Assembly: GCA_963703745.1 (NCBI GenBank)
Contig: CAVPFL010000004.1
Coordinates: 1,302,001-1,366,000, forward strand
Origin: AP-15 sp963703745
GTDB lineage: Bacteria > Pseudomonadota > Alphaproteobacteria > ATCC43930 > CGMCC-115725
Reading direction: 5' to 3'
DNA length: 64,000 bases
Made by a program: the position numbers and the translations under genes. Of the stretch, positions 25,207-34,800 are shown piece after piece. Each line of letters starts with the position of its first letter. Positions within the stretch are counted from its first letter, which is position 1. The notes beneath the pieces were generated by a model. It worked only from the letters and a program-made list of their open reading frames with translations, was not told the DNA's origin and ran no database searches.

Positions 25207-26622
25207 ATGGGGACAGGCGCCGTACTCTCCGGCCGACAGATGGAGCCGCCGAGCCGCGTGCTCGGGCGAAAGCTCGACAGCATTCCGTTCAGCCCCTACC
25301 ACGCCTTGATCATCGCGGTGCTGGGGTTGGTCGGTTTCGCCGACGGCTATGATCTGGTGATGACCGGCTCGCTGCTAGTCTTGGCGAGAGAGCCGTTGCA
25401 CATGGCGCCGGAACAGATCCGCTTTCTCGCCGTCGCATCGACCCTGATGGTCTGCGTAGGCGGTCTTGTCGCCTCGGCCGTATCCGATCATTTCTCCCGC
25501 AAAACGATCATGCTGATCGGTGTCGTCTCGATCATGTTCTGCACGCTGTTGATCCCGCTCGTGCAGAGCGCCGACCAACTGATCATCGTGCGTCTGTTGA
25601 CGGGATTTGGCGGCGGCTTTGCGGTTTCCTCGCCGTTTCCGATTGCCGCCGAGCTGATGCCGGCACAGCACCGCCGCACCTTCGGGGCAGTGCTGGAAAT
25701 GTCGCTGGCAGCGGCATTCACCGTGTTGCCGCTGGTCGGTGCCCTGCTCGCCAGCAGTCCGAATTCGTTCAGGCTGATGGCGTTGCCGGGCGGGTTGGCG
25801 ATCTTTGTCGTGCCGCCGCTGCTTTATTTCGTGCTGCCGGAAAGCCCCCGGTGGCACCTCCGTCGCGGGCGGGTCGAGGCGGCGGTCGATCTGACGAACC
25901 ACATCATTCGCCGTGCCGGCAGCCGGGTGGCGCTACTCAGCGTTGCTGATCTAGGTGACCTCGCGCCGGCGGCCGCCCGCGAACGGCTGCCGCCTTACCG
26001 GGCCCTGTTTCGGCGTGGCCAACTGCGTTGGACGGCGGTCGGCATCTCGAGCTACGTGTTCCAAAGCATAGCCTTCTTCCTGACCTCGACACTGCTGCCG
26101 AAGGCGTTGGTCGATCAGGGTGCGGCAATCGCGATGAGCTTTGGCGTCGCATCGCTGGTCTTTGGCGCGAGCATCCCCGGCAAGGCCTTCACCGGGTATC
26201 TCATGGAAATCATCGGACGGCGCTGGACGATCTGTTATGCCCTCCTGGGTTCGCTGCCGGGTCTCAGCTTGATGTTGCTCGCCCATCGGACGGGCGGATT
26301 TGCCGTTCCGTTGATGGTGGCCGGCGCGCTGCTCACCGGGTTTACCGCGCTGTCGGCCGGCACCGCCGCGCGGATCTACCTGTCGGAGCAGTTCCCGACG
26401 GCGCTGCGCGGGCGCGGCCACATGTTCAGCGAATCGTTCGGCCGCCTGTTTTCCGGCGTGCTGATGCCATTCCTGATGACGCCCTATACCGGTTCGCCGG
26501 GGATCTTCTTCGGCACGATGCTCATCGTCGTCGCCATTGGCGCCTTTATCCCGGTCGTTTTCGGCCGCGAAACCATCGGCCAGCTCGAGATCGTCACCGA
26601 GGGCGTCCCCGAATTCGCGTGA
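25207..26622 (+). CDS. MFS transporter (aromatic-acid/sugar porter-like)
   Basis: A 471-residue major facilitator protein with about twelve hydrophobic segments. The first helix ends G-F-A-D-G-Y-D-L-V-M-T-G, resembling the D-G-Y-D motif of AAHS-type aromatic-acid/proton symporters. The loop between helices 2 and 3 reads S-D-H-F-S-R-K-T, a variant of the MFS signature, and L-L-Y-F-V-L-P-E-S-P-R-W-H-L gives the mid-loop P-E-S-P-R of sugar/organic-ion porters. The ATG at 25207 is preceded by GGAGG at proper spacing. Substrate unknown; an organic acid is plausible given the neighbouring catabolic genes. Confidence 0.85.
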   Translation: MGTGAVLSGRQMEPPSRVLGRKLDSIPFSPYHALIIAVLGLVGFADGYDLVMTGSLLVLAREPLHMAPEQIRFLAVASTLMVCVGGLVASAVSDHFSRKTIMLIGVVSIMFCTLLIPLVQSADQLIIVRLLTGFGGGFAVSSPFPIAAELMPAQHRRTFGAVLEMSLAAAFTVLPLVGALLASSPNSFRLMALPGGLAIFVVPPLLYFVLPESPRWHLRRGRVEAAVDLTNHIIRRAGSRVALLSVADLGDLAPAAARERLPPYRALFRRGQLRWTAVGISSYVFQSIAFFLTSTLLPKALVDQGAAIAMSFGVASLVFGASIPGKAFTGYLMEIIGRRWTICYALLGSLPGLSLMLLAHRTGGFAVPLMVAGALLTGFTALSAGTAARIYLSEQFPTALRGRGHMFSESFGRLFSGVLMPFLMTPYTGSPGIFFGTMLIVVAIGAFIPVVFGRETIGQLEIVTEGVPEFA

Positions 26623-26793
26623 GCCGCCCGACCTCGCTGGGCCGGCCTCCGGGCCGTTGGGCGGGCGGCGAGTGTCAGCAGCGGGCGCTCTGCCCGGGCG
26701 GCGATGTCGCCGGCGTATCTGCTGCGGCCGGCGGCCGTCCAGGGGGTGTTTCGTCCTACGACGCGCTGGCCTAGTGCTGGGGCGGACCAGTCT

Positions 26794-28047
26794 TCAGTGG
26801 ATCTGCACGGGCAGCTCGCGAACCCCGTGAATGAGGTTCGAGCGCAGGTATTTCGGTCGATCCATCACCTCGATCTCGAGGTCGCGCTTGAGGATTTCTT
26901 CCCACAGGACGCGCAGCTGTAACTCGGCGAGCCGGTTGCCGACGCAGCGATGCACGCCGAAGCCGAACGAGATGTGTTCGCGGGCGCGCGGCCGGTCGAC
27001 GATCAAATCGTGTGGATCGGCGATCGCGTCGTCGTCCCGATTGCCCGAGACGAACCACATCGCCACCTTGTCGCCCTTCTTGATCGTCTTGCCATCGAGC
27101 TCGAAATCCGCAAGTGCGGTGCGCCGCAGGTGCAGCACTGGTGTGTGCCAGCGGATGATTTCCGGTACCAGACTCGGCACCAACTCGGGGTTCTGCCGCA
27201 GCTTCTGAAATTGCTCCGGGAATTGCGAGAGGCCCCAGACCCCGCCCGACATCGAGTTGCGTGTCGTGTCGTTGCCGCCGACGATCAACAGGCTGCAGGT
27301 CGCGAGCAGCTCGCGGAAGTCGATCTTCCGGGTCGCCTCCGAATGCGCCAGCATCGAGATCAGGTCGAAGCGCGGCGCGTTGCTTTTGGCGCGCTCATCC
27401 CACAGGGCCTTCATCGCGGTCGCCATCTTCTGCAGTTCGGTCCAGCGCTCCGCCTCGGAATGGACCGGCGCGTCGGGCGTGTCGACATGACACACCGTGA
27501 CGTCGGACCAGAACATCAGCCGGTGCCGGTCTTCGAGCGGCCAATCGAACAGTGTGGCGAGCATGCGCGAGGTCAGCTCGATCGACACCTCTTGTACCCA
27601 GTTGAACGTGCGGTCGCGCGGCAGCGCGTCGAGTACCTGGGTGGTGCGTTCGCGGATCATCCCTTCCATGCGTTGCAGGTTAGACGGCGCGACCACCGGG
27701 CTGACCGCCATGCGGCGCTGCCCGTGGTCGGGCTCGTCCATCTGGATGAAGCTCGGCCGCTCATAGCCCTGCACCTGATCCTCGAGCCGCACACCACCGA
27801 GCTCCCATTTCGACGAGAACACCTGGTGGTTGACCGCGACCTTCATGATGTCCTTGTAGCGTGTCACGGACCAATACGGCCCGAACTTGCTGTCGGCGCA
27901 GTAATGCACCGGGTCCTCGCGGCGCAGCCGCTCGAAATACGGCTGGTATACGTCGTCCTGGTAGAGTTCGGGAACACTAACATCGATGCTGTCGAGCGGC
28001 TGCGAATACGCGTCTTCGCGGGCCTCGGCATTGACAGTGGCGTCCAT
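26794..28047 (-). CDS. Cytochrome P450, CYP153-like
   Basis: A 417-residue soluble bacterial P450. Heme ligand Cys368 lies in F-G-F-G-V-H-R-C-V-G-N-R-L-A-E; the I-helix has G-G-N-D-T-T (257-262) and the K-helix E-I-I-R (296-299). Blocks such as L-L-I-V-G-G-N-D-T-T-R-N-S-M-S-G-G and L-A-E-L-Q-L-R-V-L-W-E-E-I-L-K-R are those I know from CYP153 alkane omega-hydroxylases, which oxidise terminal carbons of alkanes, fatty acids or terpenes. GGAGGAGG precedes the ATG. The cognate-looking ferredoxin gene lies 33 bases upstream in the same operon; no ferredoxin reductase gene is nearby. Confidence 0.9.
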   Translation of the reverse strand: MDATVNAEAREDAYSQPLDSIDVSVPELYQDDVYQPYFERLRREDPVHYCADSKFGPYWSVTRYKDIMKVAVNHQVFSSKWELGGVRLEDQVQGYERPSFIQMDEPDHGQRRMAVSPVVAPSNLQRMEGMIRERTTQVLDALPRDRTFNWVQEVSIELTSRMLATLFDWPLEDRHRLMFWSDVTVCHVDTPDAPVHSEAERWTELQKMATAMKALWDERAKSNAPRFDLISMLAHSEATRKIDFRELLATCSLLIVGGNDTTRNSMSGGVWGLSQFPEQFQKLRQNPELVPSLVPEIIRWHTPVLHLRRTALADFELDGKTIKKGDKVAMWFVSGNRDDDAIADPHDLIVDRPRAREHISFGFGVHRCVGNRLAELQLRVLWEEILKRDLEIEVMDRPKYLRSNLIHGVRELPVQIH

Positions 28048-28080
28048 AAAGTCCTCCTCCCCGCCGGGTCCGCCCGGCTT

Positions 28081-28407
28081 TCAGTGCTGTCCTTCCGGCA
28101 TGCGCAAGACGATCCCCGCGAGCTCCTCGCGCATCCGTATTTGACAGGTAAGGCGCGAGTTCGGCTGCGCCGCCGCGGCGAAGCTCAGCATGGTTTCTTC
28201 CTGCGAGCCCGGTTCCGCCAGGCCGGTCCGCTCGAGCCACGCCGCGTCGACATACACGTGGCAGGTGGCGCAGGCGCATTCGCCGCCGCAATCGGCGTCG
28301 ATCCCGGCGATGTTGTTGTCGATAGCGCCGCGCATCAGGCTCGTGCCGACCGGCACCTCGACCGTGTGCGCGGTGCCGTTGAATTCGATGTACGTCACGT
28401 TGGGCAT
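28081..28407 (-). CDS. 2Fe-2S ferredoxin, adrenodoxin/putidaredoxin type
   Basis: A 108-residue electron carrier. Cluster ligands follow the C-x5-C-x2-C pattern in D-C-G-G-E-C-A-C-A-T-C-H-V-Y-V, with the fourth Cys in L-T-C-Q-I-R near residue 85. The C-terminal L-R-M-P-E-G-Q-H matches the usual R-x-P end. The ATG at 28407 has GGAGG at good spacing. It very probably passes electrons to the CYP153-like enzyme encoded just downstream; the reductase must be elsewhere. Confidence 0.92.
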   Translation of the reverse strand: MPNVTYIEFNGTAHTVEVPVGTSLMRGAIDNNIAGIDADCGGECACATCHVYVDAAWLERTGLAEPGSQEETMLSFAAAAQPNSRLTCQIRMREELAGIVLRMPEGQH

Positions 28408-28684
28408 CTTGCCTCCGCTCGTCATCGCACAGGCTGGCGCCGTAGGCTAGCATCGGGGGCCCGCCGGCCAAAGCCATTATCTGGCGAGCGGTGGCGCGAC
28501 GTTGAAAACCATGCCCTGCAATCTCGAATGATACCACGTCGTCTATCTCGACGGCACCTGCTTGTGTGAGGATCCAAGGGGGCCGCTATTCCGCCCAATA
28601 GGCCGCGGCACCAGCTGGCTAACCCTCACCCGTAGTCTCCCGGAAGCGTTAATCGAGAAGATTGGAGTCCGAGGGGTAAACCAG

Positions 28685-28873
28685 ATGTTGGTGGGGAAAA
28701 AGGCGCGCGGCAGCGTACTTTACGGGATTGTGCTTGGCCTTGTTCTGGCGCTGCCCGGGTGCAACGCCAACTGGCCGGCTATAGGGTCGAAGGAGGAGCA
28801 GGAGGCCCTTTGTCGCCTGCCGGGCCACTGCGCGCATTCCACCCCCGGGGGCGCGAACAACTCCGGCCAGTGA
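28685..28873 (+). CDS. Small putative lipoprotein
   Basis: A 62-residue frame with a convincing type II signal sequence: V-L-Y-G-I-V-L-G-L-V-L-A-L-P-G-C, lipidation expected on that Cys. The short mature part (E-E-Q-E-A-L-C-R-L-P-G-H-C) contains two more cysteines. No family recognised. It stands alone, and no strong ribosome-binding site is visible, so confidence is moderate. Confidence 0.45.
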   Translation: MLVGKKARGSVLYGIVLGLVLALPGCNANWPAIGSKEEQEALCRLPGHCAHSTPGGANNSGQ

Positions 28874-29038
28874 TCCACTGTAACAGCTGCGCGCCGATCG
28901 GTCCGCATCATCAGGACGAACGCGCTGCGACAATGCCCGTGGCTCGCGAACACGCCGCCAATCCACGGCCCGATTTCCTCAATCTGAACGAGAAGAAAAT
29001 CGGCTTGACCGAAAGGTAAGTAGGCACTAATATAAGTT

Positions 29039-29347
29039 ATGGCTTACGAAGTGGCGCTCGCCGCACTGGCCGATCCAACGCGGCGACAGATTTTCGAGCG
29101 GGTGTTAACCGCGCCCCGGCCCGTTGGCAGAATTGCCGCCGGTCTGCCGGTCACTCGCCCGGCAGTGTCGCAGCATCTAAAAGTGCTCAAGGAGGCCGGG
29201 CTGATCAGCGAACGTCGTCAGGGCACCCGGCGACTGTATGTCGCCGACCCGGTAGCCTTGGGCGAATTGCGGGCCGCAATCGAGACGATGTGGCGCGAGG
29301 CGTTGGCCGGCATGGCGGCGCGGATCGACGAGGAGCCGGAGCGATGA
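29039..29347 (+). CDS. ArsR-family winged-helix transcriptional regulator
   Basis: A 102-residue repressor. A-L-A-D-P-T-R-R-Q-I-F-E-R-V-L opens the HTH domain, and R-P-A-V-S-Q-H-L-K-V-L-K-E-A-G-L-I is the recognition helix region. There is no cysteine metal-binding motif (E-L-x-V-C-D-L), so this is likely not metal-sensing. It belongs to the type commonly found directly before SRPBCC/AHSA1 genes, as here, and probably controls the GST and SRPBCC genes downstream. Confidence 0.9.
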   Translation: MAYEVALAALADPTRRQIFERVLTAPRPVGRIAAGLPVTRPAVSQHLKVLKEAGLISERRQGTRRLYVADPVALGELRAAIETMWREALAGMAARIDEEPER

Positions 29348-29442
29348 CCAGATGACCGATTGGGATTGATCCTCCGGATCGTCATCGCTGGCCTGATGGT
29401 GCCGATCTCGGAGCCGATAATCCCAGGAACAAGGAGGTAACG

Positions 29443-30063
29443 GTGCAGCTGTACCACTTCCCGTCACCCAATCCGCAGAAGGTGACCTTCGCATTCAAGG
29501 AGCTGGGGCTCGACTGCGAACTCGTGCCGGTCGATTTGGCAAAAGGCGAACACCGGCAACCAGCCTTTCTGGCGAAAAACCCGTTTGGACGCGTCCCGGT
29601 TCTGGTGGATGGCGATCTGACGCTGCCGGAGTCGCACGCGATTATCGCCTATCTCGGTGACAAGACAGGCCGATTGTGGCCGACCTCGGGGGCCGGTCGC
29701 GCGGAAGCGCTGCATTGGCTGTTCTTTTTATCGCAGCACATCATGCCGCCGGCGGGCGAGGTGGCCCTACGTTTCCGCGCCAAAGTGTTCGGCCGTCCGC
29801 TCGACGCCGCGGGGGAGGCCACTATCAAGCGCGGCGAGGAGGCATTGCCTGCACCGTTGGCGATCCTCGAAGGTCATCTGGCGGGCAACAAATGGATCAT
29901 GGGGGCCGATTTCGGCCTCGTCGATTGCGCCTATTGCCCGGTGCTCAATGTCATCGAGAAGTCGGGTTTCGGCTTGTCCGGATATCCCAAGGTTGCAGCC
30001 TATCTCGACGCGTGTCGCGCCCGCCCGACCTGGGCGCAGACCCCGCGGCTCCCGGGGTTGTGA
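29443..30063 (+). CDS. Glutathione S-transferase
   Basis: A 206-residue cytosolic GST. The N-terminal thioredoxin-like domain has Y-H-F-P-S-P-N-P with the candidate catalytic Ser, N-P-F-G-R-V-P-V-L near residue 46 with the cis-Pro, and L-P-E-S-H-A-I as the glutathione-binding E-S. The alpha-helical C-terminal domain follows. The GTG start is supported by AAGGAGGT. It lies between an ArsR regulator and an SRPBCC gene and is probably part of a detoxification operon. Confidence 0.92.
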   Translation: MQLYHFPSPNPQKVTFAFKELGLDCELVPVDLAKGEHRQPAFLAKNPFGRVPVLVDGDLTLPESHAIIAYLGDKTGRLWPTSGAGRAEALHWLFFLSQHIMPPAGEVALRFRAKVFGRPLDAAGEATIKRGEEALPAPLAILEGHLAGNKWIMGADFGLVDCAYCPVLNVIEKSGFGLSGYPKVAAYLDACRARPTWAQTPRLPGL

Positions 30064-30067
30064 GCAG

Positions 30068-30538
30068 ATGAGCGTTGTCGCATTCACCGTTCCGCCGGTC
30101 GTCAAGACGATCACGGTGCGCGCCGCGCCCCAGCGGGCCTTCGACGCCTTTGTCATGGATTTTGCACGGTGGTGGCCACTGTCGAGCCACCATGTCGGCA
30201 CCGCCGCGGCCGCGGTCGATTGCGTGATCGAACCGCGCGCCGGCGGTAGCATCTTCGAGCGCGATGCGGCGGGAAAGGAGAGAGTATGGGCGAGCGTCCT
30301 CGCCTACGAGCCGCCGCATCGCCTAGCGATCAGCTGGCACGCCGGGAAGAGCCCGGACGCAGCACAGCGTCTGGAGCTGCGCTTTACCGCCGAGGATGGG
30401 GGTACGCGGGTTGAGCTGACGCATTCCGGCTGGGAAGCCCTCGGCGAGGAGGCGCAGAGCGTCCGCGATTCTTACGACAGGGGCTGGGTAAAAGTCTTTG
30501 AGCAATGCTACGGCGAATACGTCAACGCCTTGCCCTGA
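30068..30538 (+). CDS. SRPBCC / AHSA1-family protein
   Basis: A 156-residue START-like protein: K-T-I-T-V-R-A-A-P-Q-R-A-F-D-A-F near the N-terminus, W-W-P-L-S-S-H-H, and G-G-x-I-F-E-R in the middle, then T-R-V-E-L-T-H-S-G-W-E near residue 117. The family binds hydrophobic ligands in a deep cavity. It starts four bases after the GST stop. ArsR plus AHSA1 is a frequent regulatory pairing. Confidence 0.88.
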   Translation: MSVVAFTVPPVVKTITVRAAPQRAFDAFVMDFARWWPLSSHHVGTAAAAVDCVIEPRAGGSIFERDAAGKERVWASVLAYEPPHRLAISWHAGKSPDAAQRLELRFTAEDGGTRVELTHSGWEALGEEAQSVRDSYDRGWVKVFEQCYGEYVNALP

Positions 30539-30656
30539 CCCGGTACTCTGCCGTCACACGCTTCGCAGGGTTGCACGGCTAGTCGACGTCCCCCGCCCTC
30601 GCGCCGCTTTCGCCGGGGTGACGAGAAGTAGTCAGCGATTTTACGCGCATTTCCGG

Positions 30657-31682
30657 TCACGTACATAGCGCCGAGAGAAGGGTTTGCGCCTCGGTGAGTT
30701 CGGGGAATTGTCGGGTCGGCGGGAAGCCCTCGACCGCCGGCGCCAACACGGCGTGCGCATCGGCGTCGCCAGTGGCCGCGCGATAAAGCTTCGCTAGGGC
30801 CAGTGTCGCGCGCAGTTCGAAGCTGCGCGCCCTTTGCGACTGCGCGACAACGATCGCGGCCTGCAATGACCGCTCAGCCGCCGCGGTATCGGCCGGGCAG
30901 CACTTCAGCAGGATCCCGGCGCGGATGCGGTGCATTTCCGCTTCGTACAAGCGCTCTTCGGTGCGCTGCAACTCGGCGAGCGCATCGTCCAGGCGCCGGA
31001 GCCCGGCATCAGTCTCGCCGGCGCTCGCTTCGGCTTCGGCCAGGACCGCTTCGGGCAAGAGCCAAATTCTATCTTGGTCCCGATAGATGGCGAGGCCGCG
31101 TCGCATCTCGGCGACACTTGACTTCGCCCAGCCCTGCAAAAATACGGCGACGCCGGCCCAATAGGCTGGGAAATCGTAACGAGAGACGGTATCGGCCAAC
31201 GCTTGGCTGTAGGTCGCAACTGCTTCGGGGTTGCGCCGAAAAAGTCCAAGGAACGCCGCATAGGCCAGCGCATGACCCATCGTCGGAGCATGGCCCGTCG
31301 ACTCGGCGTCGGCGAGGGCGAGGTCGGCAAGGCGCAAAGACTCGTCGACTCTCCCGAGCACCCACAATGCGAGGGCGTCCAAAATCTCCGCTGAGGCGCG
31401 GGGATCCTGGCCGAACCGGTTGGCGAAACCGGCATGGCGCGCCTGGTCGTAGAGCTCGATGGTTTTCTGAAAATGCTGATGGGCGCCGGCAAAATCGCCG
31501 AATTGAAGGCAAGTGCAGCCGAAAACGCGGTGCGCGATCAAGGTCTCGGGACAATCCGGCCGGGCCGTGGCCTCGCGCAGGAAAAGCTCCGCCACTTCGC
31601 GCATCGGTGCCGGTTCGCCGCGGCTCAAATGCCCGCCCCAAAGACTGTAATAGGCGGAGAACCGTTCCGAGGCATCTTCCAT
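30657..31682 (-). pseudogene. 5'-truncated copy of the cyclase/AAA/TPR protein
   Basis: A 341-codon open frame homologous only to the C-terminal TPR third of the giant proteins at 31844 and 36410. It begins E-D-A-S-E-R-F-S-A-Y-Y and ends F-P-E-L-T-E-A-Q-T-L-L-S-A-L. Similarity stops just before its ATG, where a TAG stands in frame. The SAM, cyclase and ATPase domains are missing. It could be made as a free TPR protein, but the abrupt edge and downstream position favour a duplication remnant. Confidence 0.7.
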
Positions 31683-31727
31683 CTAGTGGTGCGAACCAAA
31701 TAGATGGTTCCGTCCGCCTCCTCCGTC

Positions 31728-31802
31728 GCCCCCGCGCAGGCGGGGGCCCAGGGCCGCAAGCTCCAGAGTTTGCCGCTCCTGAGTACCCGCTTCCGCGGGC
31801 AC
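31728..31802. repeat. REP-like palindromic element
   Basis: Two palindromes, GCCCCCGCGCAGGCGGGGGC (31728-31747) and ACCCGCTTCCGCGGG (31785-31799), lie in the 161-base gap between the truncated and full cyclase genes. They resemble the hairpins at 39561-39620 and the interior of the element at 12469. Confidence 0.5.
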
Positions 31803-31843
31803 GACGATATGAGGTGTGGGCACCAAGTGTTGGAGCCGATTCA

Positions 31844-34800
31844 CTAGCTCCTCACACCATCGCTTGCCGAGAGCGCGGCGAGGAGGGTTTGCGCTTCAGT
31901 GAGCTCGGGGAATTGTTGGGTCGGCGGGAAGCCCTCGACCGCCGGCGCCAGCACGGCGTGCGCGTCGGCGTCGCGACCGGCCGCGCGATAGAGCTTTGCC
32001 AGAGACAGCGCGGCGCGCAGTTCGAAGCTGCGCGCTTTTTGCGACTGCGCGAGCGCGATCGCGGCCTGCAATGACTGTTCGGCCTCCGCGGTGTTGGCCG
32101 GGTCGCGCTTCAGCAGGATCTCGCCGCGGATGCGGTGCATTTCCGCTTCGTACCAACGGGCCTCCGTGTCCTCCAGCTCGCCGAGCGCGTCGTCCAGGCG
32201 CTGGAGCCCGGCATCAGTCTCGCCGGCACCCGCTTCGGCTTCGGCCAGGGTCGCTTCGAGACCGGGCAAGAGCCAAGTCCTACCTTGCTCCCGAACGATG
32301 GCGAGGCCGCGTCGCATCTCGGCGAGTCTCAACTCTTCGGCAGCGTCGGACCACTTTGCCCAGGCCTGAAGAAATACCGCCCTGCCGGCCCAGACGGCTG
32401 GGAGATCGTATCGAGACACGATATCGGCCAACGCCTGGCCGTAGGTCGCGACTGCTTCGCGGTTGCACCGAACAAGCCCCAGCGACGCCGAAAATGCGAG
32501 CGCATATCCCATCGTCGGAGCATGCGCTGCCGACTCGGCGTCGGCGAGCGCGCGCTCAGCAAGCGGCAAGGCCTCGTCGATCCGACCGAGCACCCACAAT
32601 GTGAGGGCGTCGAAAATCTCCGCTCCGGCGCGGGGATTCGTGCCGAATCGGTTGGCGAAGTCGGCATGGCGCGTCTGATCGTAGAGCTCGATGGTCTTGT
32701 GAGAATGCTCATGTGCGCCGGCAAAGTCGCCGAAATAAAAGCAGGTGGTGCCGGAGGCGCGGTGCGCGATCAAGGCCTCGGGGCAATCCGGCCGGGCCGT
32801 GGCTTCGCGCAGGAAAAGCTCCGCCATTTCGCGCAGAGGTGCGGGTTCGGAGCGGTTCAGATGCCCCACCCAAAGACCGTGATAGGCGGAGAACCGTTCC
32901 GAGGCGTCTTCCTCCCGGCTCGCTAACTCGCGAGCGCGCGCAAAGGCCGCGCTCGTTTCCGGCGCGTGATATCCCTTGGCCCAGATCAGCGCATTGCCGA
33001 GGCTCGTCTGTAAACGCAGCCGGTCGCTGCCCGACGCGGGGCTCGGCGCCGTCCCGGCGAGCTTGTCGGCCAATTCGATCGCCTTGCCGAGGTGGGCGGC
33101 GGCCTCCTTGAACGCCGAGCGGCGCAAGGCCTGGTCGCCGGCCTTGCCCCACCATTCGATCGCCGGCTCGTCCAGCCCGGCCTGGGTCAGATGGTGGGCG
33201 ACGAGTTCCGGCTCGGCCGCCGCGACCGCCGCGAACTCTCCGCGCAAGGCGTCGGCGATCTGCCGGTGCAGGATCTGGCGCCGGCTCCTGAGCAGGGTTT
33301 CATAGGCGGTGTCCTGGACCAGCGCGTGCTTGAAGGTGTAGCGAGCATCGGGCGTCGCGCCGGTGCGGAACAGCAGCTCCGCCTCTTCGAGCTGCGCCAA
33401 TGCCGCGCGCAATGCCGGCTCGTCGCGGCCGGCGACCGCACGCAACAGCGAGTAGGAGAATTCGCGGCCGATCGCTGCGCCGATCTGCGCGATCTCCTTG
33501 ACCGGCGCCAACCGGTCGAGGCGCGCCGCCAATGAATCCTGCAACGTCGCCGGGATGGCGAAGGGCGGCAATGGTCCGTCGAGATGCCAGCCCTGCGGCC
33601 CCGCGACGAGCAGGCCCCCCTCGAGCACCGTCTTGGTCAATTCCTCGACAAAGAGCGGCACCCCGTCGGTCTTGGCGACGATCTGTGCCGTCACCTCGAG
33701 GGGCAGCGGTTTACCGGCGACATGCTCGGCGAGGGTCTCGACTTCGGCGGGTGCCAGGCGCTCGAGGGCTATGCTGGTGACGTGCGAGAGGCCGGTCCAG
33801 GGCGCCTCGTATTCCGAGCGGAAGGTGATCAGCACCAATACCGGCAGGGCGCGGACGCGCTCGACCGTCAGATCGAGCACTTCGAGCGAGGTCGCATCGG
33901 CCCAGTGGGCGTCCTCGAACAGCATCAGCACCGGCTGTTGCCGCGCCAGCGCCTCGATCTGGTCGAGCAGAGCCGCCAGGGTCAGCCGCCGCTGCTGAGC
34001 CGGGCTCAGTGCGAGCGGCGGATACCGCGAGCCAGTCGGGATCGACAGCAATGAGGCGAAGAGCGGTGCCGTTTCCGCAATGCGCGCCGGCGCCAATATG
34101 GCTTCAAGCTTGTCGAGCTGTGTCGCGGGCGGGTCGGCGGCGGCGAGGCCGGCGGCGCGCCCCAGCGCCACGACAAAGGGGTGCAGGACGCTGTCGCCGT
34201 GATAGGGCGAGCATTGATAGCGCAGCCGTGTGTGCGGTTCGTTCGCGACTTCGGCGGCGAGCTGAGCAGCAAGCCGCGACTTGCCGATGCCGGCCTCGCC
34301 CGAGAGCAAGACGATCTGGCCGGCGCCGGCCCAGGCCTCGCGCAGGCGGTCGCGCAATATCGCACTCTCCGGCACCCGGCCGACGAGTTCGGTGAGCCCG
34401 CGGCGCGCCGCCTCGAAGCGGCTTTCGGTTACGGCGACGTCCTCGACCGCGAAGGCCTCGACCGGCTCGGCAAAACCCTTGATTGCTTGCCGGCCGAGGT
34501 CGCGCAGCCGGAACAAATCGCCGATCAGGCGGCGGGTGATGCCGGCGAGAACGATCTGCCCGGGTTCCGCGAGAGCCTGCAGGCGCGCCGCGAGGTTGGG
34601 GGTCTCGCCGACCACCGCCTGCTCCTGCGCCGAGCCCTCGCCGACCAGATCGCCGACCACGACAAGCCCGGTGGCGATGCCGATGCGGACGGCGAGAGGC
34701 ACCTTTCCACGGGTCTCCAGGCGCGTCACCGCCGCTGCTATTTCGAGCCCGGCCCGCACCGCCCGCTCGGCGTCGTCCTCATGCGCCCGCGGGTAGCCGA

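Noticed and set aside
26950..28569. 539-codon plus-strand open frame across the P450 and ferredoxin
   Set aside because: Runs antisense through two strongly supported genes and has no motif or ribosome-binding site.
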